From Kribbella amoyensis (GTDB taxonomy: Bacteria; Actinomycetota; Actinomycetes; Propionibacteriales; Kribbellaceae), in contig NZ_VIVK01000002.1 of assembly GCF_007828865.1 (NCBI RefSeq), forward strand, positions 682,001 to 746,000: a DNA stretch of 64,000 bases, read 5' to 3'. The position numbers were made by a program, and so were the translations under genes. The notes below the pieces were generated by a model. The model had not been told where the DNA came from. It ran no database searches and saw only the letters and a list, made by a program, of their open reading frames with translations. Shown here piece after piece: positions 53,279 through 61,901 of this stretch (its first letter is position 1; each line of letters begins with the position of its first letter).

Positions 53279-54133
53279 TCAGCCGAAGTGGACGTCGTTC
53301 TCGAGCGTGCCGAGGCCGTCGATCGTCGCGCGCATCACGTCGCCCTCGGCCAGCGGCGCCAGGCCGGCCGTGGTCCCGGTCGCGATCACGTCACCGGGCA
53401 GCAGCGTCATGCCGTCGGACAGGTTGGCGATCAGTTCGGGGATGCCGTAGACCATCTGGGCTGTGTTCGCCTGCTGCCGGACGGCCCCGCCGACCTCGAG
53501 CCGCATCTGCAGCGCGCCGGGGTCGGGGATCTCGTCGGGCGTGACCAGGTACGGGCCGAGCGGGGCGAAGGTGTCGAATCCCTTGGACTGGTCCCAGGGC
53601 ACGTTGCGCTCGATGTTCACCAGCTGCAGGTCGCGCGCGGTCATGTCGTTGATGACGGTGTACCCCGCGACCGCCTCGGCCCAGCGCTCGGCCGGCAGGT
53701 CCCGGGTCGGGCGGCCGATGACGACCGCCAGCTCGACCTCGTGCTCCAGGTGCCGGGTCCGGCGCGGCGCGACCACGGTGGTCCGGTGCCCGGTCAGCGC
53801 CGACGGCGGCTTGAAGAACAGCACCGGCTCGACCGGTACCTCGAGGTTGCTCTCCTCGGCGTGGTCGCGGTAGTTCAGCGCCAGGCAGCAGACCTTGGTA
53901 CAGGTCGCGACCGGCGGCTCGAACAGCACCTGCTCCGCGTCCAGCAGCTCGGCGGCGCCCAGCTCCTCGACCGCACGAGCGAGCTCGTCGCCGGGGAACC
54001 GGGCGATGAGCGCGACCGGGTCGGCCAGGCCGCTACGGTCGAGCGCGGACAGCGGGACCAGCTTCCCGTCGGACTGGCGGGACACCAGCTCCACCTCGTG
54101 GCCGGGAGCTCTGCGAACGCGGGCGAACTGCAC
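53279..54133 (-). CDS. Fumarylacetoacetate hydrolase family protein
   Basis: FAH-family enzyme of 284 residues. The C-terminal ~200 residues hold the fold with the three acidic metal ligands (HEVELAVVIG, NDMTARDLQ) and KGFDTFAPLGPYLVT, TLLPGDVIATGT. Members hydrolyse, decarboxylate or dehydrate 2-keto acids, including 2-keto-3-deoxy sugar acids and 3-acylpyruvates. With the adjacent oxidoreductase it may process a keto-sugar acid released from the local polysaccharide; this is inference. GTG 54133 follows GAGGAGG. Confidence 0.92.
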   Translation of the reverse strand: MQFARVRRAPGHEVELVSRQSDGKLVPLSALDRSGLADPVALIARFPGDELARAVEELGAAELLDAEQVLFEPPVATCTKVCCLALNYRDHAEESNLEVPVEPVLFFKPPSALTGHRTTVVAPRRTRHLEHEVELAVVIGRPTRDLPAERWAEAVAGYTVINDMTARDLQLVNIERNVPWDQSKGFDTFAPLGPYLVTPDEIPDPGALQMRLEVGGAVRQQANTAQMVYGIPELIANLSDGMTLLPGDVIATGTTAGLAPLAEGDVMRATIDGLGTLENDVHFG

Positions 54134-54181
54134 GGATGCCTCCTCGTACGGGTCGGTCCGGCCGAGTCCCGCGGGACGTTC

Positions 54182-54245
54182 TTGCCCCCGCCTCGCCGAA
54201 CTGCCTAGGCTTAGGGACGGATCTTTCAGGAATTTCGGACGTCCG
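54182..54245 (+). promoter_or_regulatory. Promoter-like region and palindrome upstream of the 54340 regulator
   Basis: TTGCCC (54182-54187), 18 bases, TAGGCT (54206-54211) points at the regulator gene. CGGACGTCCG (54236-54245) is a perfect ten-base palindrome just after the predicted start point, a typical place for a repressor site. Confidence 0.45.
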
Positions 54246-54339
54246 TCAAATGATCGGCCGCGACACCTCCGCGCCGGGACCGGCGGAGCGCGGCCGGGAT
54301 AGTACTGTCCGAGGCAGTCCGAGAGAGGAGCGCCGGCAG

Positions 54340-55659
54340 TTGCAGTGGCATCGGGGGACGGAGGACGAGCCGGTCAGCATCGGCGTCGTCGGCCCGCGGG
54401 ACATGGTCCAGCAGATCCTGCTCATGGAGGAGGCGGCCGGCGCCCGGAACTGGCGGCTGGTCGGTGCGGCGCACGACCGGGAACGGCAGGCGTACGACCA
54501 GGTCCAGAAGGTGGCCGGCAGTGTCGACGTCATCCTGTTCACCGGCCCGCTGCAGTACGACCTGGCACGGGAGGCCGGTGAGCTCACCGTGCCGTCGACG
54601 TTCGTCCCGGTCAGCGGCGCGTCGCTGTACTCCAGCATCATCCGGGGCCTGATGGCCGGCACCCTCGATCCGTCCCGGGTGAGCATCGACTCGATCTCGG
54701 CGGCCGAGGTCGAGGTCGCGTACGCCGACATCGGCGTCAGCACCGAGCGCGTGCACACCCTGGAGTACCGCGACACCGGGTCGGTGGACGAGTTCGTCGA
54801 GTTCCACCGCAAGCTGTCCGAGGAGGGCCTGACGTCGACCGCGCTGACGACGGTGAAGTCCGTCGCCCAGCGGCTGAGCGAGGTCGACGTCCCGGCGCTG
54901 CGGCTGATCCCGCCGGCGAACACGATCCGGATCGCACTCAACACCGCGGCGCTGCTCGGCGCGGGCAGTATCCGCGGCGACTCGCAGATCGTCATGGTGG
55001 TCGTCCAGGTCGCGCCGTCCTCGCGCCCGGTCAGCAGCGGGCCGCAGGGCTATCGGTACCTCGAGCTGATCCTCGGCCTGCACCAGCTGCTGCTCGCCGA
55101 GCTCGGTGAACTCGGCGTCGCCATCGCCCAGCGAGACGCGGACACGTTCGTCATCACGGCGACCCGTGGTTCGCTCGCCCAGCTGACCGACCGGCTGCAG
55201 TCGCCGCGGTTCGTCGACCGGGTCCGCGCGGAGACGGGCATCATCACCGACCTCGGTGTCGGTGTAGGGGAGACGCCCCGGGCCGCCGAGGAGCACGCGT
55301 ACGCCGCGCTGGCGCGATCCCGTGCGTCCACCGACGCGCCCGCGTACCTCGTCCGTCCGGACGGCAGCGCGACGGCCCTGTCGGGTCCGCCGGATCAGCC
55401 GGCTTCGAGCGAGCCGCCGACGAGCTGGTCGAAGGCCGCCGAGACGCTGGCCCGGATCGTCGAGGTACTGTCGCTGAAACCAGGCGAACCGGTCGTGGTC
55501 GACGCGGAAGCCGTGGCCGACGGCCTCGGCGTCACCCCTCGCAGCGCTCGCCGCATGCTCGTCACCCTGGTCGACGCCGGCCTGGCGTGGCCGATGCCGT
55601 CGGTCCAGTCCTCCCGGGGCGGCCGCCCGCGGCAGCAGTTCCGCCTCGTCCTCGAGTAG
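54340..55659 (+). CDS. Regulator with N-terminal sensor, GGDEF/GTP-cyclohydrolase-III-like middle domain and C-terminal winged helix
   Basis: Putative regulator of 439 residues. Residues ~10-115 look like a periplasmic-binding-type or receiver-like sensor (SIGVVGPRDMVQQILLMEEA, VDVILFTGPLQYDLAREAGE). The middle (~250-350) resembles nucleotidyl-cyclase folds of the GGDEF or archaeal GCH-III kind (YRYLELILGLHQLLLAELGE, DTFVITATRGSL, LGVGVGETPRAAEEHAYAAL ARSR). The C-terminal ~70 residues are a winged helix (VADGLGVTPRSARRMLVTLV DAGLAWP). I do not recognise a named family. TTG 54340 is chosen for GAGAGGAG just upstream; ATG 54250 is the alternative. Confidence 0.75.
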   Translation: MQWHRGTEDEPVSIGVVGPRDMVQQILLMEEAAGARNWRLVGAAHDRERQAYDQVQKVAGSVDVILFTGPLQYDLAREAGELTVPSTFVPVSGASLYSSIIRGLMAGTLDPSRVSIDSISAAEVEVAYADIGVSTERVHTLEYRDTGSVDEFVEFHRKLSEEGLTSTALTTVKSVAQRLSEVDVPALRLIPPANTIRIALNTAALLGAGSIRGDSQIVMVVVQVAPSSRPVSSGPQGYRYLELILGLHQLLLAELGELGVAIAQRDADTFVITATRGSLAQLTDRLQSPRFVDRVRAETGIITDLGVGVGETPRAAEEHAYAALARSRASTDAPAYLVRPDGSATALSGPPDQPASSEPPTSWSKAAETLARIVEVLSLKPGEPVVVDAEAVADGLGVTPRSARRMLVTLVDAGLAWPMPSVQSSRGGRPRQQFRLVLE

Positions 55660-55715
55660 CCCTGAACTTCACCGGCCCGACCACTCAAGGCTTTACGGCG
55701 TGACCAAAGGGCGGT

Positions 55716-56600
55716 TCAGTCCGACAACCCTGGCAGCTTCCGCCGAGTGCCCAGGTCGATCCGGTAGGGCGGGGTGCCGGTGGGGGAGCGGACCTCGATC
55801 AGCCGGCCCGGGTGGAGGTCCGGGTCGATCCGGTACAGGTCGGCCAGCTTCGTGTCCGCGGACCGGTCGCCGGCGTCGGCGGCGACCAGTAGCGCGGCCA
55901 GTTCGTCGGTCGGGCCGAGGTCCATCGACAGGTCGTCGGCCATCGCGCCGAACCCGTCCCACAACAGCAGCTCGTCGCCCCGCAGATGCGCGAGCTGCAG
56001 GAACACGTAGTCCCGGATGAACCAGCCGCCGCGGATCGGCAGGTCCGGCGCCACCCCGTACAGGTCGCCGTCGATCTCCCCGGCGCGGAACGCCAGCCAC
56101 ACCTCGGCCGCCGACCGGAACCGGCCCGCCGGGATGTCGTGCACGTCGAACCCCCAGTGCTCGGCCGGGCCGATCTGCGGGTCGACCTGGTTCCAGCGGC
56201 CGCGGTCGAAGTACTCCACGATCACGTGGTCGTGGTGGAACCCGGGCGTGAAGTACGACGCGAACCCGATCCGGCTGCGGGCCGGGATCCCCTGGTGCCG
56301 CAGCATCGCGACGGCCAGCAAGGTGAAGTCGCGGCAGCAGCCGGCGACGCGGTCGACCGGCTCGCGGGGTGTCGTCAACGGGACCGCGTTGCGCTGTTGG
56401 TCGCAGGCGAGGATCTCGTCGACCCAGCGGTGGTTCACCTCCTCCAACCGATCAGGGGTGAACTCGACCTCGCCCCCTCGGTAGTGGATCAGCAGGTTGC
56501 GGACGACGTCGGTCAGGCCGGCGATGTCGGTGGGGACCGCGTCCAGCAGTCCGGCGTACCGGCCGGGGTCGCTGTAGGCGGTCTGGCGGGTGTGGTCCAT
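55716..56600 (-). CDS. Transglutaminase-like superfamily protein
   Basis: Transglutaminase-like protein of 294 residues, cytoplasmic (no signal). Catalytic triad is visible: Cys in VAGCCRDFTLLAVAMLR, His in PGFHHDHVIVEYFD and Asp in WNQVDPQIG. These folds act as peptidases or amide-transfer enzymes; the substrate is unknown. Its ATG overlaps the stop of the upstream MerR gene (TGATG), so the two are an operon and the MerR protein likely controls it. Confidence 0.88.
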   Translation of the reverse strand: MDHTRQTAYSDPGRYAGLLDAVPTDIAGLTDVVRNLLIHYRGGEVEFTPDRLEEVNHRWVDEILACDQQRNAVPLTTPREPVDRVAGCCRDFTLLAVAMLRHQGIPARSRIGFASYFTPGFHHDHVIVEYFDRGRWNQVDPQIGPAEHWGFDVHDIPAGRFRSAAEVWLAFRAGEIDGDLYGVAPDLPIRGGWFIRDYVFLQLAHLRGDELLLWDGFGAMADDLSMDLGPTDELAALLVAADAGDRSADTKLADLYRIDPDLHPGRLIEVRSPTGTPPYRIDLGTRRKLPGLSD

Positions 56601-57460
56601 CAGGCGGTTCCTCGGTTCGGGCGGGCGCTGTCGGCCCGGATCGGCTGGGCGATGTCGACGGCCGGGTCGGAGCCGGCCAGCTCGCGGAAGTGCCGGTGGT
56701 AGATCTCCCGGACGGACCCGGTCTCCGGCCAGGCGGCCCGGCGGACCTCGTCCTGGAGCAGGTCGTAGGCGAGCATGATCCGCGGATACGCGCACTCGTC
56801 CTTGGTGATCGTGCAGTACGCCTCGGTGTGCGCGGGCTCGACCCGGATCGTGATCGGCCCGGCCGGGTCGACCAGTCCGGTGAACGGGACGCACACCTCG
56901 ACGGTCGCCTCGCTCTCCGGGGTGACCGAGCCGTGGTAGATCACCCAGGACCCACCCGGAAGCTCCGCGCCGGCGGCCTCCAGATGGGCCCGGATCTCCA
57001 TCGTCGAGGTGACGATCACGCCCATCAGCGACTGCTGGTCGGTGTCGGCCCGGATCGCGGCGATCTTCGTCTCCGGTACTTCGCGGAGCCGGACCGGCCG
57101 CGGCGGCAACCCCGGTGAGCCGGCCCGGATCAGCCGGTCTCGCAGGTACTCCAGCGTCGCCCGCCGGGACGCGCTGGTCGCCTCCTCGGCCGCCCACCAC
57201 CGGTCCAGCCGGATCAGGGCCTCCTCGTCGGACCCGGCCAGCACCTCCGCGATCGTGCTCAGCGGCATGTCGAGCTGGCGGAGCACGCTGATCCGGCGGG
57301 CCCGTTCCAGCTGCGACTCGTCGTACCGGCGGTAGCCGCTGACCGGGTCGACGCGGGCCGGGGCGAGCAGCCCGGACACGTCGTACAACCGCAGCGCCTT
57401 GTGGGACAGCCCCGCCCGCCGGCCGAACTCGCTGATCGTCAGCTCGACAACCTGTGCCAT
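56600..57460 (-). CDS. MerR family regulator with GyrI-like effector domain
   Basis: MerR-type regulator of 286 residues. Residues ~5-75 are the winged helix (ISEFGRRAGLSHKALRLYDV SGLL, YRRYDESQLERARRISVLRQ), ~80-115 a coiled dimerisation helix, and ~125-270 a GyrI-like/BmrR-type ligand-binding domain (VRLREVPETKIAAIRAD, GSWVIYHGSVTPESEATVEV, EPAHTEAYCTITKD). It would sense a small hydrophobic or cationic ligand. ATG 57460 sits six bases after a -10 box with a 19-base spacer to the -35, the MerR signature, so the message is probably leaderless and autoregulated. Confidence 0.92.
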   Translation of the reverse strand: MAQVVELTISEFGRRAGLSHKALRLYDVSGLLAPARVDPVSGYRRYDESQLERARRISVLRQLDMPLSTIAEVLAGSDEEALIRLDRWWAAEEATSASRRATLEYLRDRLIRAGSPGLPPRPVRLREVPETKIAAIRADTDQQSLMGVIVTSTMEIRAHLEAAGAELPGGSWVIYHGSVTPESEATVEVCVPFTGLVDPAGPITIRVEPAHTEAYCTITKDECAYPRIMLAYDLLQDEVRRAAWPETGSVREIYHRHFRELAGSDPAVDIAQPIRADSARPNRGTA

Positions 57461-57466
57461 GCGCCT

Positions 57467-57497
57467 ACTCAACACCCTGCCCCTGGGGCAAAGTGAA
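57467..57497 (-). promoter_or_regulatory. MerR-type promoter with 19-base spacer and perfect palindrome
   Basis: Minus strand: TTCACT (57497-57492), a 19-base spacer, TTGAGT (57472-57467). Inside the spacer TGCCCC-T-GGGGCA (57478-57490) is a perfect 13-base palindrome. An over-long spacer with a centred dyad is the hallmark of MerR-activated promoters. Confidence 0.65.
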
Positions 57498-57539
57498 GTC
57501 CGGCCGCAAAACCCGTGGTCAAGTCCGCGGGTCCGGTCG

Positions 57540-58574
57540 ATGATGGGGTGCATGGCCGCCGAGCCCGTAGGCGAGCAGTGCGGACCAGCGCAGGTGGTGG
57601 AGATCGCCTGTGACGAGTCCGGGTTTTCCGGGACCAATCTGCTCGACCAGGACGCCCGGGTACTCGCGCACGCCAGCGTCCGGATCGATGACGAGGCGGC
57701 CGCCGACTGCGTGGCCCTGCTCCGGGCCAGCTCGCCGTACCCGGTCCGGGAGTACAAGTCCGCCCAGTTGCTGCGGCCCGACCAGCGGCCGGTCCTGAGC
57801 TGGTTCCTCGGTCCGGACGGACCGTTGCTCGGGCAGGCGGCGGTGCAGCTGACAGACAAGCGGTTCCTGGTCGCGGGACGGATCAGCGGCCTGTTCGCCG
57901 GGGAGTTGAGCTACGTCACCGGGACGAGCCTGGACCGGGACCACCGTGCCGTCGCGCTCGCGCGGGTGCTGCACCATCAAGGTCCGGCGACGTTCGGTCC
58001 GGTCCGGTGGAAGTCGTTGCTCAAGGCATTCATCAGCTTGCTGCGGGCCAAGAACCACGGCCAGTACCTGACCCGGACCGAGGCGTTCCTCGCGGTCGCC
58101 GCGGAGTACGAGGCGGACGAGGCGCTGCCGATCAGCGAGCCGCTGCGGCTGATCCGGACCGGCCGGCCGCGCCTGCTCGCCTTGCAGGACAGGCTTTTCG
58201 ACGACCGGACCCTGATCCCGCCGTTGGAGGTGATGATCCCCGCGCTACTGGAGACGAGCCTGCACTGGGCTGGTCCGGGCCGTCAGGTCGCGGTGATCCA
58301 CGACGAGCAGAGTGCCCTGACGGTCCACCGGATCGCCCAACTCAACCAGCTGCTGACGGTGGAGTCGGACAGCCTGCTCACCCTCGAACAGGCCGACTCG
58401 CGGACCGATCCCCGGGTCCAGGTCGCCGACCTGCTGGCCGGTGCCGCCCGGCAGATCGCCACCGCGGAGCTCCGAGGCGAGGGCGACCCGACCCTGACGA
58501 CCTTGTTACGGCCCTACCTCGGCCCGCACGCGATCTGGTCCCACCCGACCAGCTGGTCCCGCCTCTCGGCCTGA
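57540..58574 (+). CDS. DUF3800-like (RNase H-fold) protein
   Basis: Protein of 344 residues resembling DUF3800 proteins. The start has VEIACDESGFSGTN (acidic DES pair), the middle AVIHDEQSALT, and the end DPRVQVADLLAGAARQIA; these acids fit an RNase H-like metal site, but activity is unproven. Such proteins occur with mobile or defence elements, though none is seen here. ATG 57540, 57543 and 57552 are all possible and no clear ribosome-binding site separates them. Its last 69 bases overlap the opposing membrane protein gene. Confidence 0.72.
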   Translation: MMGCMAAEPVGEQCGPAQVVEIACDESGFSGTNLLDQDARVLAHASVRIDDEAAADCVALLRASSPYPVREYKSAQLLRPDQRPVLSWFLGPDGPLLGQAAVQLTDKRFLVAGRISGLFAGELSYVTGTSLDRDHRAVALARVLHHQGPATFGPVRWKSLLKAFISLLRAKNHGQYLTRTEAFLAVAAEYEADEALPISEPLRLIRTGRPRLLALQDRLFDDRTLIPPLEVMIPALLETSLHWAGPGRQVAVIHDEQSALTVHRIAQLNQLLTVESDSLLTLEQADSRTDPRVQVADLLAGAARQIATAELRGEGDPTLTTLLRPYLGPHAIWSHPTSWSRLSA

Positions 58575-59516
58575 GCGATCCGGCGTCCGGAGTTCGACGA
58601 GGCGGAACGCTCCCGTGGCCGCCGCGAGCGCCCCGGCCAGTACCTGGGCGACCAGGACCAGAGCGAGCCCGCCCCCACCGGCCGCGTCGAACGGTGACCC
58701 CGGAGCGAGCAGGATGACGACCTGGTACAGGCCCGAGCAGAGCATCGAGCCGGAGCCGATCCACGCCGCACCGAGCGGCCACCAGATGCGCCGACTCCGG
58801 CCGGAGACCAGGACGCCCAGCCCGAACAGTCCGGCGAATGCGAGCACGGCCGACGCCGCGTCCATCGCCTGCTGAGGAAGATCGCGGTCCGCCACCGGCA
58901 GCCCCGCCTGCCCACCGAGGGCCCAGTACAGCCGCAGGGCGACGACCACGGCGGTAAGGATGCCGACGGCAACGGTCACCAGGATCTGGACCTCACGAGC
59001 CGGGCTGTACTCCCCGCGCTCGCTGAGCGTCCGTCCCCACCGGGCGCGGACGTGGTGGGCGAAGGCGGCGGCAAGCCCGAGGCCCTGCAGGATGAACCCG
59101 GTGTACACGATGGCGTACACCCAGCCCCGCAGGCCGTTCTCCGGATCCCCACTCGCGGTGCCCGCACCGGTGATCAGTTCGGCGGCGAGGCCGAGTGGCG
59201 CCGCCAGCATCACCGGGGCGAGCAGTCCGGCGGCGACCCACATCGGGAACAGCAACGACCACACCGGCAGCCGTCGTCCCCAGTCCCGCACCAGGGCCAG
59301 CGTCAGCACGGCCGCGACGAGCTCCATCGCCGCGGTCAGCAGGTTGCCCGTCACGAAGGCCGGCGAGCTCATCAGGTCCGGCTGGGCCAGCCCCAGGTCG
59401 CTGCCGAGGAGCCAGGCCGTCTTGAGGCTGAGGTAGGGCAGCATGGCGACGACGGTGAGGTAGCCGATCGCTCTGGCCGTGGCGGTGTTCACCCCACCGA
59501 GTCTGTCGCCGCCCAC
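58506..59516 (-). CDS. Uncharacterised multi-pass membrane protein
   Basis: Integral membrane protein of about 336 residues with eight hydrophobic segments (residues ~16-36, 55-76, 82-105, 130-155, 180-200, 220-240, 250-270, 280-300) and a basic C-terminal tail. No family was recognised. The start is uncertain: GTG 59516 or GTG 59492. The tail overlaps the opposing DUF3800-like gene by 69 bases, so the true stop of one of the two genes deserves checking. Confidence 0.72.
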   Translation of the reverse strand: MGGDRLGGVNTATARAIGYLTVVAMLPYLSLKTAWLLGSDLGLAQPDLMSSPAFVTGNLLTAAMELVAAVLTLALVRDWGRRLPVWSLLFPMWVAAGLLAPVMLAAPLGLAAELITGAGTASGDPENGLRGWVYAIVYTGFILQGLGLAAAFAHHVRARWGRTLSERGEYSPAREVQILVTVAVGILTAVVVALRLYWALGGQAGLPVADRDLPQQAMDAASAVLAFAGLFGLGVLVSGRSRRIWWPLGAAWIGSGSMLCSGLYQVVILLAPGSPFDAAGGGGLALVLVAQVLAGALAAATGAFRLVELRTPDRSGREAGPAGRVGPDRVRAEVGP

Positions 59517-59527
59517 CGCGCGGTACT

Positions 59528-59565
59528 TCCCTCCCGCGAGTGCCGTATCTCACCCGCGCGAGGGA
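59528..59565 (-). terminator. Possible terminator of glgX
   Basis: TCCCTCCCGCG (59528-59538) and CGCGCGAGGGA (59555-59565) pair over 11 bases with one mismatch, seven bases after the glgX stop on the minus strand. Confidence 0.5.
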
Positions 59566-59571
59566 CCGCGG

Positions 59572-61668
59572 TCACAGCGCGCGGAGCAGGACCAGGCAGC
59601 GGGGTGCGAGTGGTACGACGGCGCCGGCTTCCACTTCGGTGACGCCGGACTCGGAGGTGTCCAGGACGACCTCGTACGCCGGGGCCCAGGACGCGTCCGG
59701 GACGACGACCTGGCGCGCTTCCGGGGTCGCGTTCAGCGCCAGCAGGAACGAGTGGTCCACCAACACGTTGCCCTCGACATCGGTCCCGCGGAGCGCGTCG
59801 CCGGCCAGGAACATCCCGAGCGTGCGCAGGCTCCCGTCGAACCAGTCGGCATCCGTCATCTCACCACCGTGCGGCGCGATCCAGGACAGGTCCTTGCGCC
59901 CACCCGGGACCACCGGCTGACCGGAGAAGTAGTGCCACTGCCGCAACGTCGGATGGGCGGCCCGGAGCGCGAGCAGCTTCTTGGTCAGCGCCAGGTGATC
60001 CGCCCACTGCGCCGGCAGCGACCAGTCGAACCAGGAGAGCTCGCTGTCCTGGCAGTACGCGTTGTTGTTGCCGTACTGCGTCCGCCCGCACTCGTCGCCC
60101 GCGGTGATCATCGGCACGCCGGTGGACAGCACCAGCGTGGACATCAGGTTCGCCATCTGGCGTTTGCGCAGCGCGATCACGGCCCGGTCGTCGGTCTCGC
60201 CCTCGACCCCGCAGTTCCAGGACCGGTTGTCGTCGGTGCCGTCGCGGTTGTCCTCGTGGTTCGCCTCGTTGTGCTTGTGGTCGTACGAGACCAGGTCGCG
60301 CAGGGTGAACCCGTCGTGCGCGGTGACGAAGTTGATCGACGCGTACGGGTACCGGCCGTCGTCGCCGTACAGGTCGCTCGAGCCGGACAGCCGGTACGCG
60401 AGGTCCTTGACGCCGTCGGAGGAGTTCCGCCAGACGTCGCGGACGCTGTCGCGGAACTTGCCGTTCCACTCCGACCAGGGCGTGCCGAAGTTGCCGACCT
60501 GGTAACCGTACGGGCCGACGTCCCACGGTTCCGAGATCAGCTTGACCCGGCCGAGCACCGGATCCGCGGCCACCTCGGCCAGGAACGGGTGGTCGAGGGT
60601 GTCCACCTCGTGCCGTTCGTTGCGGATCAGCGTCACCGCCAGGTCGAACCGGAACCCGTCGACGCCCATCTCCTCGACCCAGTACCGCAGCGAGTCCATC
60701 ACCAGCCGGCGGACCTGCGGGTGCGCGGTGTTGACCGAGTTGCCGGTGCCGGTCACGTCGTACATCGCGCCGCCGTGGGCGAGCCGGTAGTACGCCCGGT
60801 TGTCCAGGCCGCGGAAGCTCAGCGTCGGGCCGTCGGTCCCGCTCTCGGCGGTGTGGTTGTACACGACGTCGAGGATCACCTCGATCCCGGCGGCGTGGAA
60901 CGCGGCCACCATCGCCTTGAACTCGGCCACCTGCTCACCGGCCGAACCCGCCGACGAGAACGGCGCGTGCGGGCTGAAGTAGTTCAGCGAGTTGTAGCCC
61001 CAGTAGTTCGGCAGGCCACGGGCCGCGATCGACGGCTCGGTGAGGAAGTGGTGGATCGGCAGCAGTTCGACCGAGGTGACGCCGAGGTCGGTCAGGTACC
61101 GGATCACGGAGGGGTGCGCGAGCCCGGCGTACGTGCCGCGCTGGTGCTCGGGCACGTCCGGGTGGAGCTTGGTGAAGCCCTTCGTGTGCAGTTCGTAGAC
61201 GACCGTCTCACTCCACGTCACCGGCCGGCTGATCGGCGGGGGCGGCGGCGAGTCCGCGACCACCACGCCGACCGGGACGTGCCCAGCCGAGTCGCCGTCG
61301 GAGGAGTCGTAGATCAGCGGGCTGCCGTGGTCGAGTTCGCCGTCGACGGCCCGGGCGTACGGGTCGAGCAGCAGCTTGGCCGGGGAGAACCGCAGCCCCT
61401 GCGCCGGGTCGAACGGCCCGTGCACGCGGTACCCGTACCGCTGGCCGTGGCCGACGCCGGCGACGAACCCGGTCCAGTACTCGCCGGTGTGCGCGAGGTC
61501 GAGGTTGCGCTGGCCGCCGTCGGCGTCGATCAGGGTCAGCTCGACCCGCTCGGCGGCCGGCGCCCACACGGTGAAGGTGGTGCCGTCGGACTGGACCACC
61601 GCCCCCAGCCGGGGGTCCGGTCCGGGGGAGGGGCCGAGCGCGTTCGGGGCGGCCTGGGCTTCGGTCAC
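59572..61668 (-). CDS. glgX: Glycogen debranching enzyme (isoamylase type)
   Basis: Debranching enzyme of 698 residues that hydrolyses alpha-1,6 branches of glycogen after GlgP has trimmed the outer chains. N-terminal CBM48 (GTTFTVWAPAAERVELTLID) then GH13_11 barrel: VILDVVYNHTAESGTDGPTL, nucleophile Asp in DGFRFDLAVTLI, acid Glu in KLISEPWDVGPYGYQVGNF, and VTAHDGFTLRDLVSYDHKHN with the third acid. GTG 61668 is chosen because it gives the usual GlgX length and start; a longer reading from 61776 has no support. It is divergent from the sugar ABC transporter gene. Confidence 0.95.
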   Translation of the reverse strand: MTEAQAAPNALGPSPGPDPRLGAVVQSDGTTFTVWAPAAERVELTLIDADGGQRNLDLAHTGEYWTGFVAGVGHGQRYGYRVHGPFDPAQGLRFSPAKLLLDPYARAVDGELDHGSPLIYDSSDGDSAGHVPVGVVVADSPPPPPISRPVTWSETVVYELHTKGFTKLHPDVPEHQRGTYAGLAHPSVIRYLTDLGVTSVELLPIHHFLTEPSIAARGLPNYWGYNSLNYFSPHAPFSSAGSAGEQVAEFKAMVAAFHAAGIEVILDVVYNHTAESGTDGPTLSFRGLDNRAYYRLAHGGAMYDVTGTGNSVNTAHPQVRRLVMDSLRYWVEEMGVDGFRFDLAVTLIRNERHEVDTLDHPFLAEVAADPVLGRVKLISEPWDVGPYGYQVGNFGTPWSEWNGKFRDSVRDVWRNSSDGVKDLAYRLSGSSDLYGDDGRYPYASINFVTAHDGFTLRDLVSYDHKHNEANHEDNRDGTDDNRSWNCGVEGETDDRAVIALRKRQMANLMSTLVLSTGVPMITAGDECGRTQYGNNNAYCQDSELSWFDWSLPAQWADHLALTKKLLALRAAHPTLRQWHYFSGQPVVPGGRKDLSWIAPHGGEMTDADWFDGSLRTLGMFLAGDALRGTDVEGNVLVDHSFLLALNATPEARQVVVPDASWAPAYEVVLDTSESGVTEVEAGAVVPLAPRCLVLLRAL

Positions 61669-61756
61669 CGGCACATTCTGCCCATGACCTGTCAAAGAAG
61701 CTGCAGGGGTGTGCTGAGATGCACGTAACGATTTGCTGATGTGCGGGAGAGGCTGG

Positions 61757-61832
61757 TTGCGAACGCCTGTGCGCAATGATAGAAACGCAAAGACCGTTAC
61801 TAAGTTACCTGACCCACCCTACGTCAGGTGAC
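61757..61832 (+). promoter_or_regulatory. Promoter, operator and leader hairpin of the sugar ABC operon
   Basis: TTGCGA (61757-61762), 17 bases, TAGAAA (61780-61785) is a fair promoter. Over it lies TTGCG (61757-61761), ten bases, CGCAA (61772-61776), a dyad suited to a LacI-type repressor. In the leader, GTTACCTGAC (61804-61813) and GTCAGGTGAC (61823-61832) form a ten-base stem with one mismatch and nine-base loop. Confidence 0.55.
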
Positions 61833-61901
61833 AGGTTGGCCGGCCCTACTCCTGGCCGGCGTCGCCACCCGACACGTTCCCCAGGGGAGCCGAGGAGAAG
61901 A

